Shown one piece after another: positions 20,390-29,713 of a DNA stretch of 64,000 nt. The translations under genes and the position numbers were made by a program. The DNA is from Mycoplana azooxidifex. Its GTDB lineage: Bacteria > Pseudomonadota > Alphaproteobacteria > Rhizobiales > Rhizobiaceae. The stretch is taken from NCBI RefSeq assembly GCF_014196765.1, contig NZ_JACIEE010000002.1, positions 248,001 through 312,000 of the forward strand. Reading direction: 5' to 3'. The notes under the pieces were generated by a model. That model ran no database searches. It was not told where the DNA came from and saw only the letters and a list, made by a program, of their open reading frames with translations. Within the stretch, counting starts at the first letter, position 1. The number at the start of each line of letters is the position of its first letter.

Positions 20390-21277
20390 ATGTCGAGCGA
20401 TGCCCTTGCCCCGCAGACGTCCGTGCGCGCCACCGGAGACGCCACGGTGTCGATCGCGCTTGGTGGCGGCGGCGCGCGCGGCCTGGCGCATATCCATGTG
20501 ATCGAGGTCCTGGACGAGCTCGGTATCCGTCCGCAGCTCATTGCCGGCTCCTCGATCGGCGCGATCATGGGGGCGGCGATGGCGGCGGGCCTGAGCGGCC
20601 GCGAGGTTCGCGAACACACGCTCGACGCCGTGGGCAGGCCCGGCGAGGCACTCGGCCGCATCTGGGGCCTGCGGCCGGCGACGCTGTCCGACTTCTGGAC
20701 CAACGGCCTGCGCATCGGCCAGTTCAACCTCGAGCGCGTCCTGCGCGCCTTTCTCCATCCCGACATGCCCGATCGCTTCGAAGAGCTGAAGATTCCGCTG
20801 AAGGTCGTCACGGCCGATTTCTATGCCCAGCGCGAGCATATATGCGAGACCGGCGCACTCTTTCCGGCGATTGCCGCCTCCGCCTCCCTGCCGGCCCTGT
20901 TCATGCCGGTCAGGATCGACGGCCGCGTGCTCGTCGATGGCGGCCTCTGGAACCCGGTCCCCTTCGACCATCTGGCCGGCACAGCAGACATCACCGTGGG
21001 CGTCGATGTCGTCGGCCGCCCGTCCGGCGACGAGGGCCAGATCCCGAGCGGCATCGACAGCCTCTACGGTGCCAGCCAGCTGACGATGCGGGCGCTGATC
21101 GAGCTGAAACTGAAGCAGGGCGCCCCCGACATCTTTCTCCGCCCCGAGGTCGGCCGCTTCCGTGTCCTCGATTTCCTGCGCGCAAAGGAAATCCTGCAAC
21201 ACACCGAAGGCGTCCGCGAGGAGTTCAAGCGGGCGCTCGACGTCCAGTTCGAGCGACATGCGCGCAAGCACAGCTGA
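20390..21277 (+). CDS. patatin-like phospholipase family protein
   Basis: Predicted serine acyl hydrolase acting on lipids. The 295-residue product has the patatin oxyanion loop GGGGARGLAH, the nucleophile elbow GSSIG (Ser 55) and the catalytic-dyad DGG in VLVDGGLWNP. No signal peptide or membrane segment is seen, so the location is probably cytoplasmic or membrane-peripheral, in the RssA/NTE-like bacterial group. The ATG at 20390 follows a perfect GGAGG. The gene is convergent with the Kef-type antiporter gene. The substrate is unknown. Confidence 0.9.
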   Translation: MSSDALAPQTSVRATGDATVSIALGGGGARGLAHIHVIEVLDELGIRPQLIAGSSIGAIMGAAMAAGLSGREVREHTLDAVGRPGEALGRIWGLRPATLSDFWTNGLRIGQFNLERVLRAFLHPDMPDRFEELKIPLKVVTADFYAQREHICETGALFPAIAASASLPALFMPVRIDGRVLVDGGLWNPVPFDHLAGTADITVGVDVVGRPSGDEGQIPSGIDSLYGASQLTMRALIELKLKQGAPDIFLRPEVGRFRVLDFLRAKEILQHTEGVREEFKRALDVQFERHARKHS

Positions 21278-21313
21278 AACCCGCCGCGCGAACGATCGCA
21301 GCGGCCGACGGTC

Positions 21314-23134
21314 TCAATCGACCGCCGGCTGCGTTTCGGGGACGATCAGATCGTCGTCCTCGTCGGCGATCTGCTCGGTGTGCTTCGGCTTGATCAGCGG
21401 CTCCGGCCGGACCGGGCGCGAATGCAGCATGTCGCGCCCGGCGGCCAGCCCCTCGGCGGCCTGCAGGTTGAGGCGGGCCTCGTCGCGGCGGCGGATGTCG
21501 TTGGTGATCGCCCGCGCCTCCTCGTCCGCGACGCCCAGCGCCTCGAGCGTCTTTCTTCCGAACACCAGGCCGGATTCGAAGGTCTCGCGCACCTCGAGGT
21601 CGACGCGGCGCGACCGCAGCGAAAGCGTGTGGATGCGGTCGTAGGAGCGCACGAAGACCCGCGCATTGGGGTACTCGGACTGCACCAGGTCGACGATCCT
21701 GTCGGTGATCTCCGCCTTGTGGGTGCAGACGGCGACGAGCTTGGCCCGCTCGATGCCGGCGGCGCGCAGCACCTCCTTGCGCGTACCGTCGCCGAAATAG
21801 ATGCGGAAGCCGAAGCTTGCGGCCTGGCGGATACGGTCGGCGGAAAAGTCGATGATGGTGACGTCGCGGCCGCTGGCGAGCAGGATCTGCGAGGCGATCT
21901 GGCCGAAGCGCGAGAACCCGACCATCAGCACGTCCGAACCTGCGCCTTCGAAGTCCTCCTCGATTTCCTCGCGCGCGTCGTCCTTGATCAGCACGCTGGA
22001 GAGAAGGGCCGCGATCGGGGTCAGCGCCATCGAGACGGTGACGATCACCACGAGCAGGGAGGCGACGGCGGGGGAGAACACGCCGGAGGTGGCGGCGGCC
22101 GAGAAGAGCACGAAGCCGAACTCGCCGCCCTGCAGCAGAAGCAGCGCCACCCGGACCGCGTCGTTGTGCGGCGATCGCCCCATGCGGCAGATCAGGTAGA
22201 TCACGATCGCCTTCACCACCATCAGCGCCGGTACGGCTATGAGGATGATCTGGTAGTTGCGGAACACGACGTCGATGTCGAGCGACAGGCCGACGGCCAT
22301 GAAGAAGAGCGCGAGAAGAACGCCGCGGAACGGCTCGATGTCCGCCTCCAGTTCGTGCCGGTAGGAGGATTCCGAAAGCAGCACGCCGGCGAGGAAGGCG
22401 CCCATGGCCATGGAGAGGCCGGCGAATTGCAGCAGCGTCGCCGAACCGAGCACGACGAACAGGGCGGCCGCGATCATCGCCTCGCGTGCGCCGGTCCGGG
22501 CGATGATCTGGAACAGCGGGTTGAGGACGTAGCGTCCGATCGCCAGCATCGACAGGATCGCGGCGACGGCGACCAGGAAGTCCTGGAACGCGGTGGTCGT
22601 GTCCTCCGGAGCCTGCTTGGCGAGCAGCGGGATCAGCGCCAGGAGCGGCACGATGGCGAGGTCCTGGAACAGGAGCAGCGAAAAGGCGCGCTGGCCGTAG
22701 CGCGTATTGGTGTCGCCCTTCTCGTCGAGGATCTGCAGGGCGAAGGCGGTGGAGGAAAGGGCGAGGCCGAAGCCGATGATCAGCGCCGCCTGCCAGCCCT
22801 CCACGCCGAGCAGGAGCGCCAGCGCCGTCAGCGCCAGCCCCGTCGCCACCACCTGCACCGTCCCGAGCCCGAAGATCTCCCGCCGCAACTGCCAGAGGCG
22901 CGAGGGCTGCAGTTCCAGCCCGATCAGGAACAGCAGGAAGACGATGCCGAGTTCGGCGACCCCCAGGATCTCCTCGCCGTCGTGGATGTAGTGCAGGATC
23001 GGGCCGATGACGACGCCCGCGGCCAGGTAGCCCAGGATCGTCCCGAGCCCCAGGCGCTTGAAGATCGGCGCGGCCAGAACGGCCCCCCCGAGGAGAATCA
23101 ATACTTCGGCGAACAGCGCATGCGTATCTGCCAT
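21314..23134 (-). CDS. Kef-type monovalent cation:proton antiporter (CPA2) with TrkA-N/RCK domain
   Basis: Inner-membrane potassium or sodium/proton exchange, probably gated by NAD(H) or glutathione adducts as in KefB/KefC. The 606 residues contain about twelve hydrophobic segments up to residue 390, with GLELQPSRLW, ALSSTAFALQIL and LLLFQDLAIVPLLALIP as family signatures. A Rossmann-type regulatory domain follows (VLMVGFSRFGQIASQILL, GDGTRKEVLRAAGI), then an acidic tail. The start MADTHALF at 23134 is preceded by AAGGA. Whether it belongs to KefB, KefC or the YbaL group is not settled. No kefF/kefG ancillary gene is adjacent. Confidence 0.92.
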   Translation of the reverse strand: MADTHALFAEVLILLGGAVLAAPIFKRLGLGTILGYLAAGVVIGPILHYIHDGEEILGVAELGIVFLLFLIGLELQPSRLWQLRREIFGLGTVQVVATGLALTALALLLGVEGWQAALIIGFGLALSSTAFALQILDEKGDTNTRYGQRAFSLLLFQDLAIVPLLALIPLLAKQAPEDTTTAFQDFLVAVAAILSMLAIGRYVLNPLFQIIARTGAREAMIAAALFVVLGSATLLQFAGLSMAMGAFLAGVLLSESSYRHELEADIEPFRGVLLALFFMAVGLSLDIDVVFRNYQIILIAVPALMVVKAIVIYLICRMGRSPHNDAVRVALLLLQGGEFGFVLFSAAATSGVFSPAVASLLVVIVTVSMALTPIAALLSSVLIKDDAREEIEEDFEGAGSDVLMVGFSRFGQIASQILLASGRDVTIIDFSADRIRQAASFGFRIYFGDGTRKEVLRAAGIERAKLVAVCTHKAEITDRIVDLVQSEYPNARVFVRSYDRIHTLSLRSRRVDLEVRETFESGLVFGRKTLEALGVADEEARAITNDIRRRDEARLNLQAAEGLAAGRDMLHSRPVRPEPLIKPKHTEQIADEDDDLIVPETQPAVD

Positions 23135-23244
23135 GCGGATGGGATTCCTTCGGTATGTGGAGTGGCGGGAGGCAAGAATCACAGGCCAGCCCTTGATGCC
23201 CCCGCCAGTGCACAATAAATGGGACAGGAATGAAAGGCCAAATC

Positions 23245-24591
23245 ATGTCAGAGACCATCGATTCCGGAAGCCTTCTCGCTCGTGCCGGAGAGCTGATCGA
23301 CCGTGCCGTCAAGGCCGGCGCCGACGCCGCCGATGCGGTCGTGGTTCGCGGCGCTTCCCGTTCCGTCTCCGTGCGCCTCGGCAAGGTCGAGGGGACGGAG
23401 GCCTCAGAGAGCGACGATTTCTCGCTTCGGGTGTTCGTCGGCAAGCGCGTGGCGAGCGTCTCGGCCAATCCCGGCTTCGACCTGCAGCAACTGGCAGAGC
23501 GCGCGGTCGCCATGGCCAAGGCCTCGCCGGAGGATCCCTTCGCCTCGCTCGCCGATCCTTCCGATCTCGCCCGCGAATGGCCGGATCTCGATCTCTTCGA
23601 TCCGACCGAGGTTTCCTCCGACACCCTGACCGAGGCAGCACTTGCGATGGAGGCGGCTGCCCTTGATGTTGCCGGCGTCAGCAATTCGAGCGGCGCAGGC
23701 GCGTCCGCCGGCATGGGCGGCCTCGTCCTCGTCACTTCGCATGGGTTTGCCGGCGCCTACAGCGCCAGCCGCTTCGGCCGTTCCGTCAGTGCGATTGCCG
23801 GCGAGGGAACGAAGATGGAGCGCGACTACGACTACGACAGCCGGCTCTATTTTGGCGAATTGCGCGATGCAGCCGAGATCGGCCGGATGGCCGGCGAACG
23901 CGCGGTCAAGCGCGTCAATCCCAGGCAGGTCCCGACGGCCAAGAACGTCACCGTCGTTTTCGATCCGCGGATGGCGCGGGGGATCGCAGGGCATATCGCC
24001 GGGGCGATCAACGGTGCTTCCGTGGCCCGCAAGACGAGCTTCCTGCGCGACAAGATGGGAAAGCAGGTGTTGAAGGCGGGGCTTTCGGTGACCGACGACC
24101 CGCTGGTCGTGCGCGGCTCGTCCTCGCGGCCGTTCGACGGCGAGGGCGTCAAGGGCGAGCGCCTGGTGATGATCGAGGACGGCGTGCTGAACCACTGGTT
24201 CCTCTCCACCTCGACGGCAAACGAACTCGGGCTTTCCACCAACGGCCGCGGCGTGCGTGGCGGCACGGCGGTGAGCCCGGCGAGCACCAATCTCGCGCTC
24301 GAGCCCGGCGACATCCTGCCCGAGGACCTGATCCGCCAGGTCGGCACCGGCTTCTACGTCACCGAACTGATCGGCCACGGCGTCAACATGGTGACCGGCG
24401 AATACAGCCGCGGTGCCTCCGGCTTCTGGATCGAGAACGGCGAGCTGGCTTATCCGGTCTCCGAGGTGACGATCGCCTCCAGCCTGACCGACATGTTCAT
24501 GCGGATCACGCCGGCAAGCGACATCGACCGCAAGTTCGGCGTTGCCGCGCCGACGCTGGCGATCGAGGGCATGACGCTGGCAGGTCTCTAG
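23245..24591 (+). CDS. pmbA: TldE/PmbA-family metalloprotease subunit
   Basis: TldE partner of the TldD/TldE protease, which trims unfolded peptides and matures some microcins and antitoxins. The 448 residues show the conserved KVEGTEASESDDFSLRVFVG N-terminal region and the C-terminal family motifs SSSRPFDGEGVKGERLVMIE, RQVGTGFYVTELIGHGVNMV and GEYSRGASGFWIENGE. The HExxH metal site of TldD is absent, as expected for TldE. The ATG at 23245 follows AAAGG; an in-frame ATG at 23230 is also possible. It is divergent from the antiporter gene, and tldD is not in the window. Confidence 0.93.
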   Translation: MSETIDSGSLLARAGELIDRAVKAGADAADAVVVRGASRSVSVRLGKVEGTEASESDDFSLRVFVGKRVASVSANPGFDLQQLAERAVAMAKASPEDPFASLADPSDLAREWPDLDLFDPTEVSSDTLTEAALAMEAAALDVAGVSNSSGAGASAGMGGLVLVTSHGFAGAYSASRFGRSVSAIAGEGTKMERDYDYDSRLYFGELRDAAEIGRMAGERAVKRVNPRQVPTAKNVTVVFDPRMARGIAGHIAGAINGASVARKTSFLRDKMGKQVLKAGLSVTDDPLVVRGSSSRPFDGEGVKGERLVMIEDGVLNHWFLSTSTANELGLSTNGRGVRGGTAVSPASTNLALEPGDILPEDLIRQVGTGFYVTELIGHGVNMVTGEYSRGASGFWIENGELAYPVSEVTIASSLTDMFMRITPASDIDRKFGVAAPTLAIEGMTLAGL

Positions 24592-24730
24592 GGTCGACGA
24601 GCGTTGCGCGGGCCTTTTCGACAGGCGCGCGCCTCCAATACCGCGGCCGGTCTTGAATAGGCCTTCATTGGACGCAATCGAGCGCCATCTGAAGTGTTGG
24701 GCGCAACGCGCCCGGAAGCGGAAACGGACA

Positions 24731-25549
24731 ATGGACACGCCGGCCGGCAATACGCGATACCGATGGGCGGACGATCTCGATCTCCTGCAGCGTGCCGTGA
24801 GTGCTGCGGGCGAGCGGGCGATGGAGTTCTTCCGCAACGGGCCGGAGGTCTGGTGGAAGAATGAGGGGCGCTCCCCCGTGAGCGCCGCGGACATCGCCGC
24901 CAATGACCTGTTGAAGTCGATGCTGCTCACCGCCCGGCCCAACTACGGCTGGCTGTCGGAGGAGACCGACGACGATCCGGCGCGCCTTTCCTGCGAGACG
25001 CTGTTCGTGATCGATCCGATCGACGGCACCCGCGCCTTCATCGCCGGCAAGGATCTCTGGTGCGTGAGTGCGGCGGTGGTGCACCGCGGACGCCCCGTTG
25101 CCGGCGTGCTGTTCGCGCCTGCGCTGAAGGAAGTGTTCGCTTCGGTGGAGGGCGGGCCGGCGCTGAAGAACGGGAAACCCGTCCGCGTGTCCGAGCCGGA
25201 CGGGGTGCATCCGCTGCGCCTTGCCGCCGCCGAGGACATGGTATCCCGCCTCGACCGGGCCGTGCTCGGGGCAGTGGAGCGCATCCCCCACGTGCCGTCG
25301 CTGGCCTATCGGCTGGCGATGGTCGCGGACGGCCGGATCGACGGAACGCTGGTGAAGACCAATTCGCAGGACTGGGATCTCGCCGCAGCCGACCTCATCC
25401 TCGCCAATGCCGGCGGCGGGCTCGTCGACCTCGACGGCAGGCCGCTCACCTACAATCGCCCCGATGTCCGCCACGACGTGCTTTGCGCCGCGGGATCGCC
25501 CTTTCTTGGAAGGTTGATAAGCGCCGCAGGTGGCCTTCACGGCCATTGA
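24731..25549 (+). CDS. inositol monophosphatase-family phosphatase, CysQ-like
   Basis: Magnesium-dependent phosphatase; CysQ members hydrolyse 3'-phosphoadenosine 5'-phosphate formed in sulfate assimilation. The 272 residues contain the family metal sites: LSEETDDD (Glu pair), FVIDPIDGTRAFIAG, and SQDWDLAAADLILANAGG. The ATG at 24731 (MDTPAGNTRY) gives the family length. It lies between pmbA and the DUF4170 gene. CysQ versus inositol monophosphatase cannot be decided from motifs alone; the position upstream of the lipid A genes is, as I recall, conserved in rhizobia. Confidence 0.88.
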   Translation: MDTPAGNTRYRWADDLDLLQRAVSAAGERAMEFFRNGPEVWWKNEGRSPVSAADIAANDLLKSMLLTARPNYGWLSEETDDDPARLSCETLFVIDPIDGTRAFIAGKDLWCVSAAVVHRGRPVAGVLFAPALKEVFASVEGGPALKNGKPVRVSEPDGVHPLRLAAAEDMVSRLDRAVLGAVERIPHVPSLAYRLAMVADGRIDGTLVKTNSQDWDLAAADLILANAGGGLVDLDGRPLTYNRPDVRHDVLCAAGSPFLGRLISAAGGLHGH

Positions 25550-25602
25550 CCTTTTCGCCCGGATGCCTCAAACCCTGTGTGAAAAATACCACTATTGATG
25601 AG

Positions 25603-25845
25603 ATGAAAATGACAGAGACTGGCGACAGCAAGCAGCTCCTGCACCTCGTCTTCGGCGGCGAGCTGACGACGCTGAAGGAAGTTAAGTTCCGCGACCTCGA
25701 GAAGCTGGACATCGTCGGGATCTATCCCGACTACGCCTCCGCCCTCGTGGCCTGGAAGTCGAAGGCGCAGCAGACCGTCGACAATGCGCACATGCGCTAC
25801 TTCATCGTCCACATGCACAAGCTGCTCGATCCCGAAAACGGCTGA
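25603..25845 (+). CDS. DUF4170-family small protein
   Basis: An 80-residue cytoplasmic protein with the DUF4170 look: LLHLVFGGELTTLKEVKFRD, LDIVGIYPDYASALVAWKSK, NAHMRYFIVHMHKLLDPE. The function is unknown. The start may be the ATG at 25603 or at 25609 (MTETGDSK); neither has a strong ribosome site. It lies between the phosphatase gene and waaA, in what looks like one transcription unit, which suggests but does not show a link to envelope biogenesis. Confidence 0.8.
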   Translation: MKMTETGDSKQLLHLVFGGELTTLKEVKFRDLEKLDIVGIYPDYASALVAWKSKAQQTVDNAHMRYFIVHMHKLLDPENG

Positions 25846-25948
25846 TGCCTTCACTTCGCCTCCCGGCGTCCCGTAACGCCGGGGGCCTACCGATGACCGG
25901 AACTCCCATGAAGCCCAGCGGACGGATCATTGCAGCCAGGGGGTGCCG

Positions 25949-27259
25949 ATGAGCAGGGCCCTGGCGCGCTTCGCATTGACCGCCTATCGCTGGGTCGGCC
26001 TCGGCCTGTACCCGGTCATGCGGCCTTATCTCGCCATCCGCGCGGCCAAGGGCAAGGAGGAGCGCGGGCGTCGCCGCGAGCGCTTCGGCCATGCCAGCGT
26101 CGAGCGGCCGGCCGGCCCGCTCGTCTGGTTCCACGCCGCAAGTGTGGGCGAGACCAATGCGCTGCTGCCGCTGGTCCGCGAGGTGCGCCGCCGCGGCATC
26201 AACGTCGTGCTCACCACCGGCACCGTCACCTCCGCCCGCGTCGCCCGCCAGCGCCTCGGCGACACGGTCATCCACCAGTATGTCCCCCTCGACCTCAAGC
26301 CGACCGTCAGCCGCTTCCTGGACCACTGGCACCCGGACCTTGCGGTGATGGCGGAGTCCGAGATCTGGCCGATGACGATCCTGGAGCTCGGCGGCCGCCA
26401 CATCGCGCAGGTGCTGGTCAACGGGCGCATGTCCGACCGGTCGTTCCAGCGGTGGAAGAAGCGCCCGGCGATCGCCGATGCGCTGTTCGAGAAGTTCGCC
26501 CTGGTCGTCGCGCAGTCGGACGTGGATGCGGAGCGCTTCCGCGCGCTGGGGGCTCTGCCGGTGATCGTCACCGGCAATCTCAAGGTCGAGACCGACGCGC
26601 CGCCCTATGATCCGGCCGTACTTGCCGGCTATCTCGGCCAGCTCGGCGAGCGGAAGACCTGGGCGGCCATCTCCACCTTCGAGGGCGAGGAGATGGCGGC
26701 AGGCTCCGTCCATCGTGCCCTGAGGGAGCGCACCGGGCTGCTGACGATCATCGTCCCGCGCCATCCCGAGCGGTCTGACGCGATCGAGGAAGCGCTTGTC
26801 GCCAAGGGGTTGAAGGTCGCGCGCCGGACGCGCAATGATCCGCTCACCGCGGACACGGATATTTTTCTGGGAGACACGATCGGCGAGATGGGGCTTTACC
26901 TGCGCATGACGGAAATCGCCTTCGTCGGCCGCTCGCTGTTCGGCGAGGGCGGGCAGAACCCGCTGGAGCCGGCCATGCTCGGCTGCGCCGTCCTGTCCGG
27001 TCCCAACGTGCAGAATTTCCGCGACAGCTACCAGCGGCTCGCCAAGAGCGGCAGCGCCAAGATGGTGCGCGACGTCGAGATGCTGGCCAAGGGCGTCGGC
27101 TATCTCCTCAGCCATGCCGACATGCGCAACAAGATGATCGAGGCGGGCCATGACACGGTCCACGAGATGCGCGGCGCGCTGGCCGACACCATCCGTGGGC
27201 TGGAGCCCTACCTCAATCCATTGACCGTGAAGGCGCGGCTGCATCCGCGCGAAATGTGA
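25949..27259 (+). CDS. waaA: 3-deoxy-D-manno-octulosonic acid (Kdo) transferase
   Basis: Transfers Kdo from CMP-Kdo to the lipid A precursor at the inner face of the inner membrane. The 436-residue product has an N-terminal hydrophobic anchor (about 8-28) and the GT30-family signatures VWFHAASVGETNALLPL, MAESEIWPMTILEL and GRSLFGEGGQNPLEPAMLGCAV. The ATG at 25949 follows a G-rich ribosome site; a GTG six bases upstream is a less likely start. The HAD gene follows after 13 bases, then lpxK. Confidence 0.96.
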   Translation: MSRALARFALTAYRWVGLGLYPVMRPYLAIRAAKGKEERGRRRERFGHASVERPAGPLVWFHAASVGETNALLPLVREVRRRGINVVLTTGTVTSARVARQRLGDTVIHQYVPLDLKPTVSRFLDHWHPDLAVMAESEIWPMTILELGGRHIAQVLVNGRMSDRSFQRWKKRPAIADALFEKFALVVAQSDVDAERFRALGALPVIVTGNLKVETDAPPYDPAVLAGYLGQLGERKTWAAISTFEGEEMAAGSVHRALRERTGLLTIIVPRHPERSDAIEEALVAKGLKVARRTRNDPLTADTDIFLGDTIGEMGLYLRMTEIAFVGRSLFGEGGQNPLEPAMLGCAVLSGPNVQNFRDSYQRLAKSGSAKMVRDVEMLAKGVGYLLSHADMRNKMIEAGHDTVHEMRGALADTIRGLEPYLNPLTVKARLHPREM

Positions 27260-27272
27260 CGAGCGAGCCGAC

Positions 27273-28010
27273 ATGACGAACGCCCAGGCCATATCCGGTA
27301 TCCTGTTCGACAAGGACGGCACGCTGCTCGACTATGCAAAGAGCTGGGTGCCGGTGAACTACGAGCTCGCCCGCATCGCAGCCGGGGGCGACGAGGACCT
27401 CGCGCGCCGGCTTCTGGCGGCCTGCGGCATGGATCCCGATAGCGGCCACGTGGCGCCCGACACGCTGCTTGCGGCCGGCAACACCGTCGAGATTGCCGAA
27501 GGCATGGTCGCCGCCGGCTCGCCGATGGGAACAGCCGAGCTCGCCGCACTGTTCGACGGCCTTTTCGCGCAGTCGGCCTCGATGGCGGTGGCCGTGACCG
27601 ACCTTGCCGGCTTCTTTTCGGCGTTGCATGCCAAGGGATACAGGCTCGGCGTCGCCTCGAGCGACAACGAGCGGTCCATCCGCGAGACGGCCCGCCGCTT
27701 CGGGTTCGAACAGTATCTCCACTATGTCGCAGGCTACGACAGCGGCCACGGCGTCAAGCCCGAACCCGGCATGGTCCTCGGCTTCTGCGAGGCGACCGGT
27801 CTCGATCCGCATGAGGTGGCCGTGGTCGGCGACAACAACCACGACCTGCACATGGGGCGAAGCGCCGGCGCCGGGCTGACCGTCGCCGTCCTCACCGGCA
27901 CCGGATCGCGGGACTCTCTGTCCTCGGCCTCTGACTACTGCCTCAACGACATCACCGAACTGCCCGCGCTCCTGCCCGCCGAAGGTCCGGCGCGGGCAGC
28001 GCGCGCCTGA
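27273..28010 (+). CDS. HAD-superfamily phosphatase (phosphoglycolate phosphatase-like)
   Basis: Predicted cytoplasmic phosphatase. The 245 residues include the nucleophile motif GILFDKDGTLLDYAKSW, motif II GVASSDNE, the Lys in GVKPEPGMVLGF and the acidic GDNNHDLHMGRSAGAG, as in Gph-type enzymes. It sits between waaA and lpxK and is probably cotranscribed with them. Neither the substrate nor any role in lipid A synthesis can be read from the sequence. Confidence 0.87.
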   Translation: MTNAQAISGILFDKDGTLLDYAKSWVPVNYELARIAAGGDEDLARRLLAACGMDPDSGHVAPDTLLAAGNTVEIAEGMVAAGSPMGTAELAALFDGLFAQSASMAVAVTDLAGFFSALHAKGYRLGVASSDNERSIRETARRFGFEQYLHYVAGYDSGHGVKPEPGMVLGFCEATGLDPHEVAVVGDNNHDLHMGRSAGAGLTVAVLTGTGSRDSLSSASDYCLNDITELPALLPAEGPARAARA

Positions 28011-28150
28011 AACCGTTGCATTCGTTCGATTTCCGGGCTTTGTTGTCTGCGCGGGCGTCCCGACAGGGCGTCTGCGGCGCATCCGAGGGGAGTGCGCGGT
28101 TCGAGCGAACGGGGCATGCCGTCGCAGGATGGCAGGATCGGGGGAAGTGA

Positions 28151-29191
28151 ATGGTTTCTGAGGCTCCGCCCTTCTGGTGGACGAAGCCGGACTGGCGTGC
28201 CTATGCGCTGTGGCCGGCCTCACGGCTCTACGGCCTTGTTGCGGGCGCGCGGATGCGCCGGGCGCGCCGGGCTTCGGTCCCGGTGCCGATCGTCTGCGTC
28301 GGCAATTTCACCGTCGGCGGCGCCGGCAAGACGCCCACCTCGATTGCGCTCGCTCGCGCGGCAACGGCCCGCGGCCTGCGCCCGGGCTTCCTCAGCCGCG
28401 GCTATGGCGGCTCGCTCGACGTCATCACCGTCGTCGATCCGGATCGCCACAGGGCCCGCGACGTCGGCGATGAACCGCTGCTTCTGGCGCGCGAGGCGGT
28501 CACGGTGATTTCCCGCCGCAGGGTCGGCGGCGCGCGCCGGCTGGTCGACGAGGGCGTCGACGTCATCATCATGGACGATGGCTTCCAGAGCGCCAGGCTT
28601 GTCTTCGACTATGCGCTGCTCGTGATCGATTCACGGCGGGGGCTCGGCAACGGCTACCTGGTCCCGAGCGGCCCGGTGCGTGCACCGCTTCAAGAGCAGT
28701 TGCGCCAGACCTCGGCCCTACTTGTTGTCGGAGACGGCAAGGCGGCCGATGCGCTGATCCGCCGGGCCGCCCGCGCCGGCAAGCCGGTGCATACGGCAAA
28801 CCTTGCGACGGTGGATGCTGGCGACCTCTCCGACCGCGCCGTGCTCGCCTGGTCGGGCCTTGCCGACAACGAGAAGTTCTTCCGCACCGTCGAGGGCACC
28901 GGCGCCAGCCTCTACGCCACGCGCAGCTTCCCCGACCATCACCACCTGTCCGACGACGAAGCGGTCGAGATCCTCGATTACGCCGACGCCCATGACTATG
29001 CGATCGTGACGACGGCGAAGGACAGCGTGCGACTTGCCGGAGAGCACGGGTCAGCGGCGGCGCTGAAGGAGAAAAGCAGGGTGATCGAGGTCGAGATCCG
29101 CTTCGACGATCCGCGTGCCCCCGACAAGATCATCGACGCGGCACTGGCTTCGGCGCGAAAGCGCAGGCTCGAGGGCGCGAGGCCGGGCTGA
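28151..29191 (+). CDS. lpxK: tetraacyldisaccharide 4'-kinase
   Basis: Phosphorylates the 4' position of the lipid A disaccharide at the inner membrane. The 346-residue product has the LpxK start ([17 protein letters not shown]), the P-loop [49 protein letters not shown], and the terminal [16 protein letters not shown] and [11 protein letters not shown]. The ATG follows GGGGGAAG. It is convergent with the DUF2093 gene. Confidence 0.97.
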   Translation: MVSEAPPFWWTKPDWRAYALWPASRLYGLVAGARMRRARRASVPVPIVCVGNFTVGGAGKTPTSIALARAATARGLRPGFLSRGYGGSLDVITVVDPDRHRARDVGDEPLLLAREAVTVISRRRVGGARRLVDEGVDVIIMDDGFQSARLVFDYALLVIDSRRGLGNGYLVPSGPVRAPLQEQLRQTSALLVVGDGKAADALIRRAARAGKPVHTANLATVDAGDLSDRAVLAWSGLADNEKFFRTVEGTGASLYATRSFPDHHHLSDDEAVEILDYADAHDYAIVTTAKDSVRLAGEHGSAAALKEKSRVIEVEIRFDDPRAPDKIIDAALASARKRRLEGARPG

Positions 29192-29234
29192 AGCAGTTTT
29201 GGGCAATGCCAAAGCGGGGAGGGATCCCTCCGCC

Positions 29235-29465
29235 TCAGCGTTGTGCCGGGTGGCCGCCCGCGAGCAGTTCCGCCTTCAGCGAGGCGGCGGCATCGGCATA
29301 GGCCTCCTGGCGGGCGACGCTCCAGTAGCGCAGCTCGTCGAGCGGAATCTGCTCGCCGGTGACGGCACAGACGACGTAGGAGCCCGGCACCAGGATCTGG
29401 AAGTCCGCGTCGAGATAGCGGATCTTCGCCTCGCGGCTCCCATTTCCTTCCAGTCGGTTCATCAT
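29235..29465 (-). CDS. DUF2093-family small protein
   Basis: A 76-residue protein with the DUF2093 pattern: EAKIRYLDADFQILVPGSYV, CAVTGEQIPLDELRYWSV, RQEAYADAAASL. The function is unknown. The start is one of two adjacent ATG codons (29465 or 29462), placed well after AGGAG on the minus strand. It is convergent with lpxK (43-base gap) and lies downstream of mutL. I recall similar proteins accompanying lpxK in Rhizobiales. Confidence 0.85.
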   Translation of the reverse strand: MMNRLEGNGSREAKIRYLDADFQILVPGSYVVCAVTGEQIPLDELRYWSVARQEAYADAAASLKAELLAGGHPAQR

Positions 29466-29713
29466 CCGCATCTCCTGTTGGTCTCGCCGCCGGCGACGCT
29501 CGCCCGGTATAGTGCGCGACGGTCGCTGCAATAGTCTGGACCGTTGCATTCGCACTGCCCCTCAATTCCGCCCGGGCCGAGGAACCGTGCGCCGGCAATT
29601 CGAAAACCCCTGCCGCGAATGTCACCCGTCCCGCAGCCGTCAGCCCGCCATGATGGCGGCAACGGCGGCATTCCCTGTGCCATATCGCGACCTTCGCGCG
29701 ATTTCCAGCACTT

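Noticed and set aside
21225..23735. Long open frames in other phases over the Kef-type antiporter and pmbA genes
   Set aside because: The Kef and PmbA products carry complete family motifs; the overlapping frames give Arg/Ala/Gly-rich sequence only.
29218..29231. Perfect palindrome GGAGGGATCCCTCC between lpxK and the DUF2093 gene, considered as a terminator
   Set aside because: It has no loop and no T-run on either strand, so it would not fold into a terminator hairpin.
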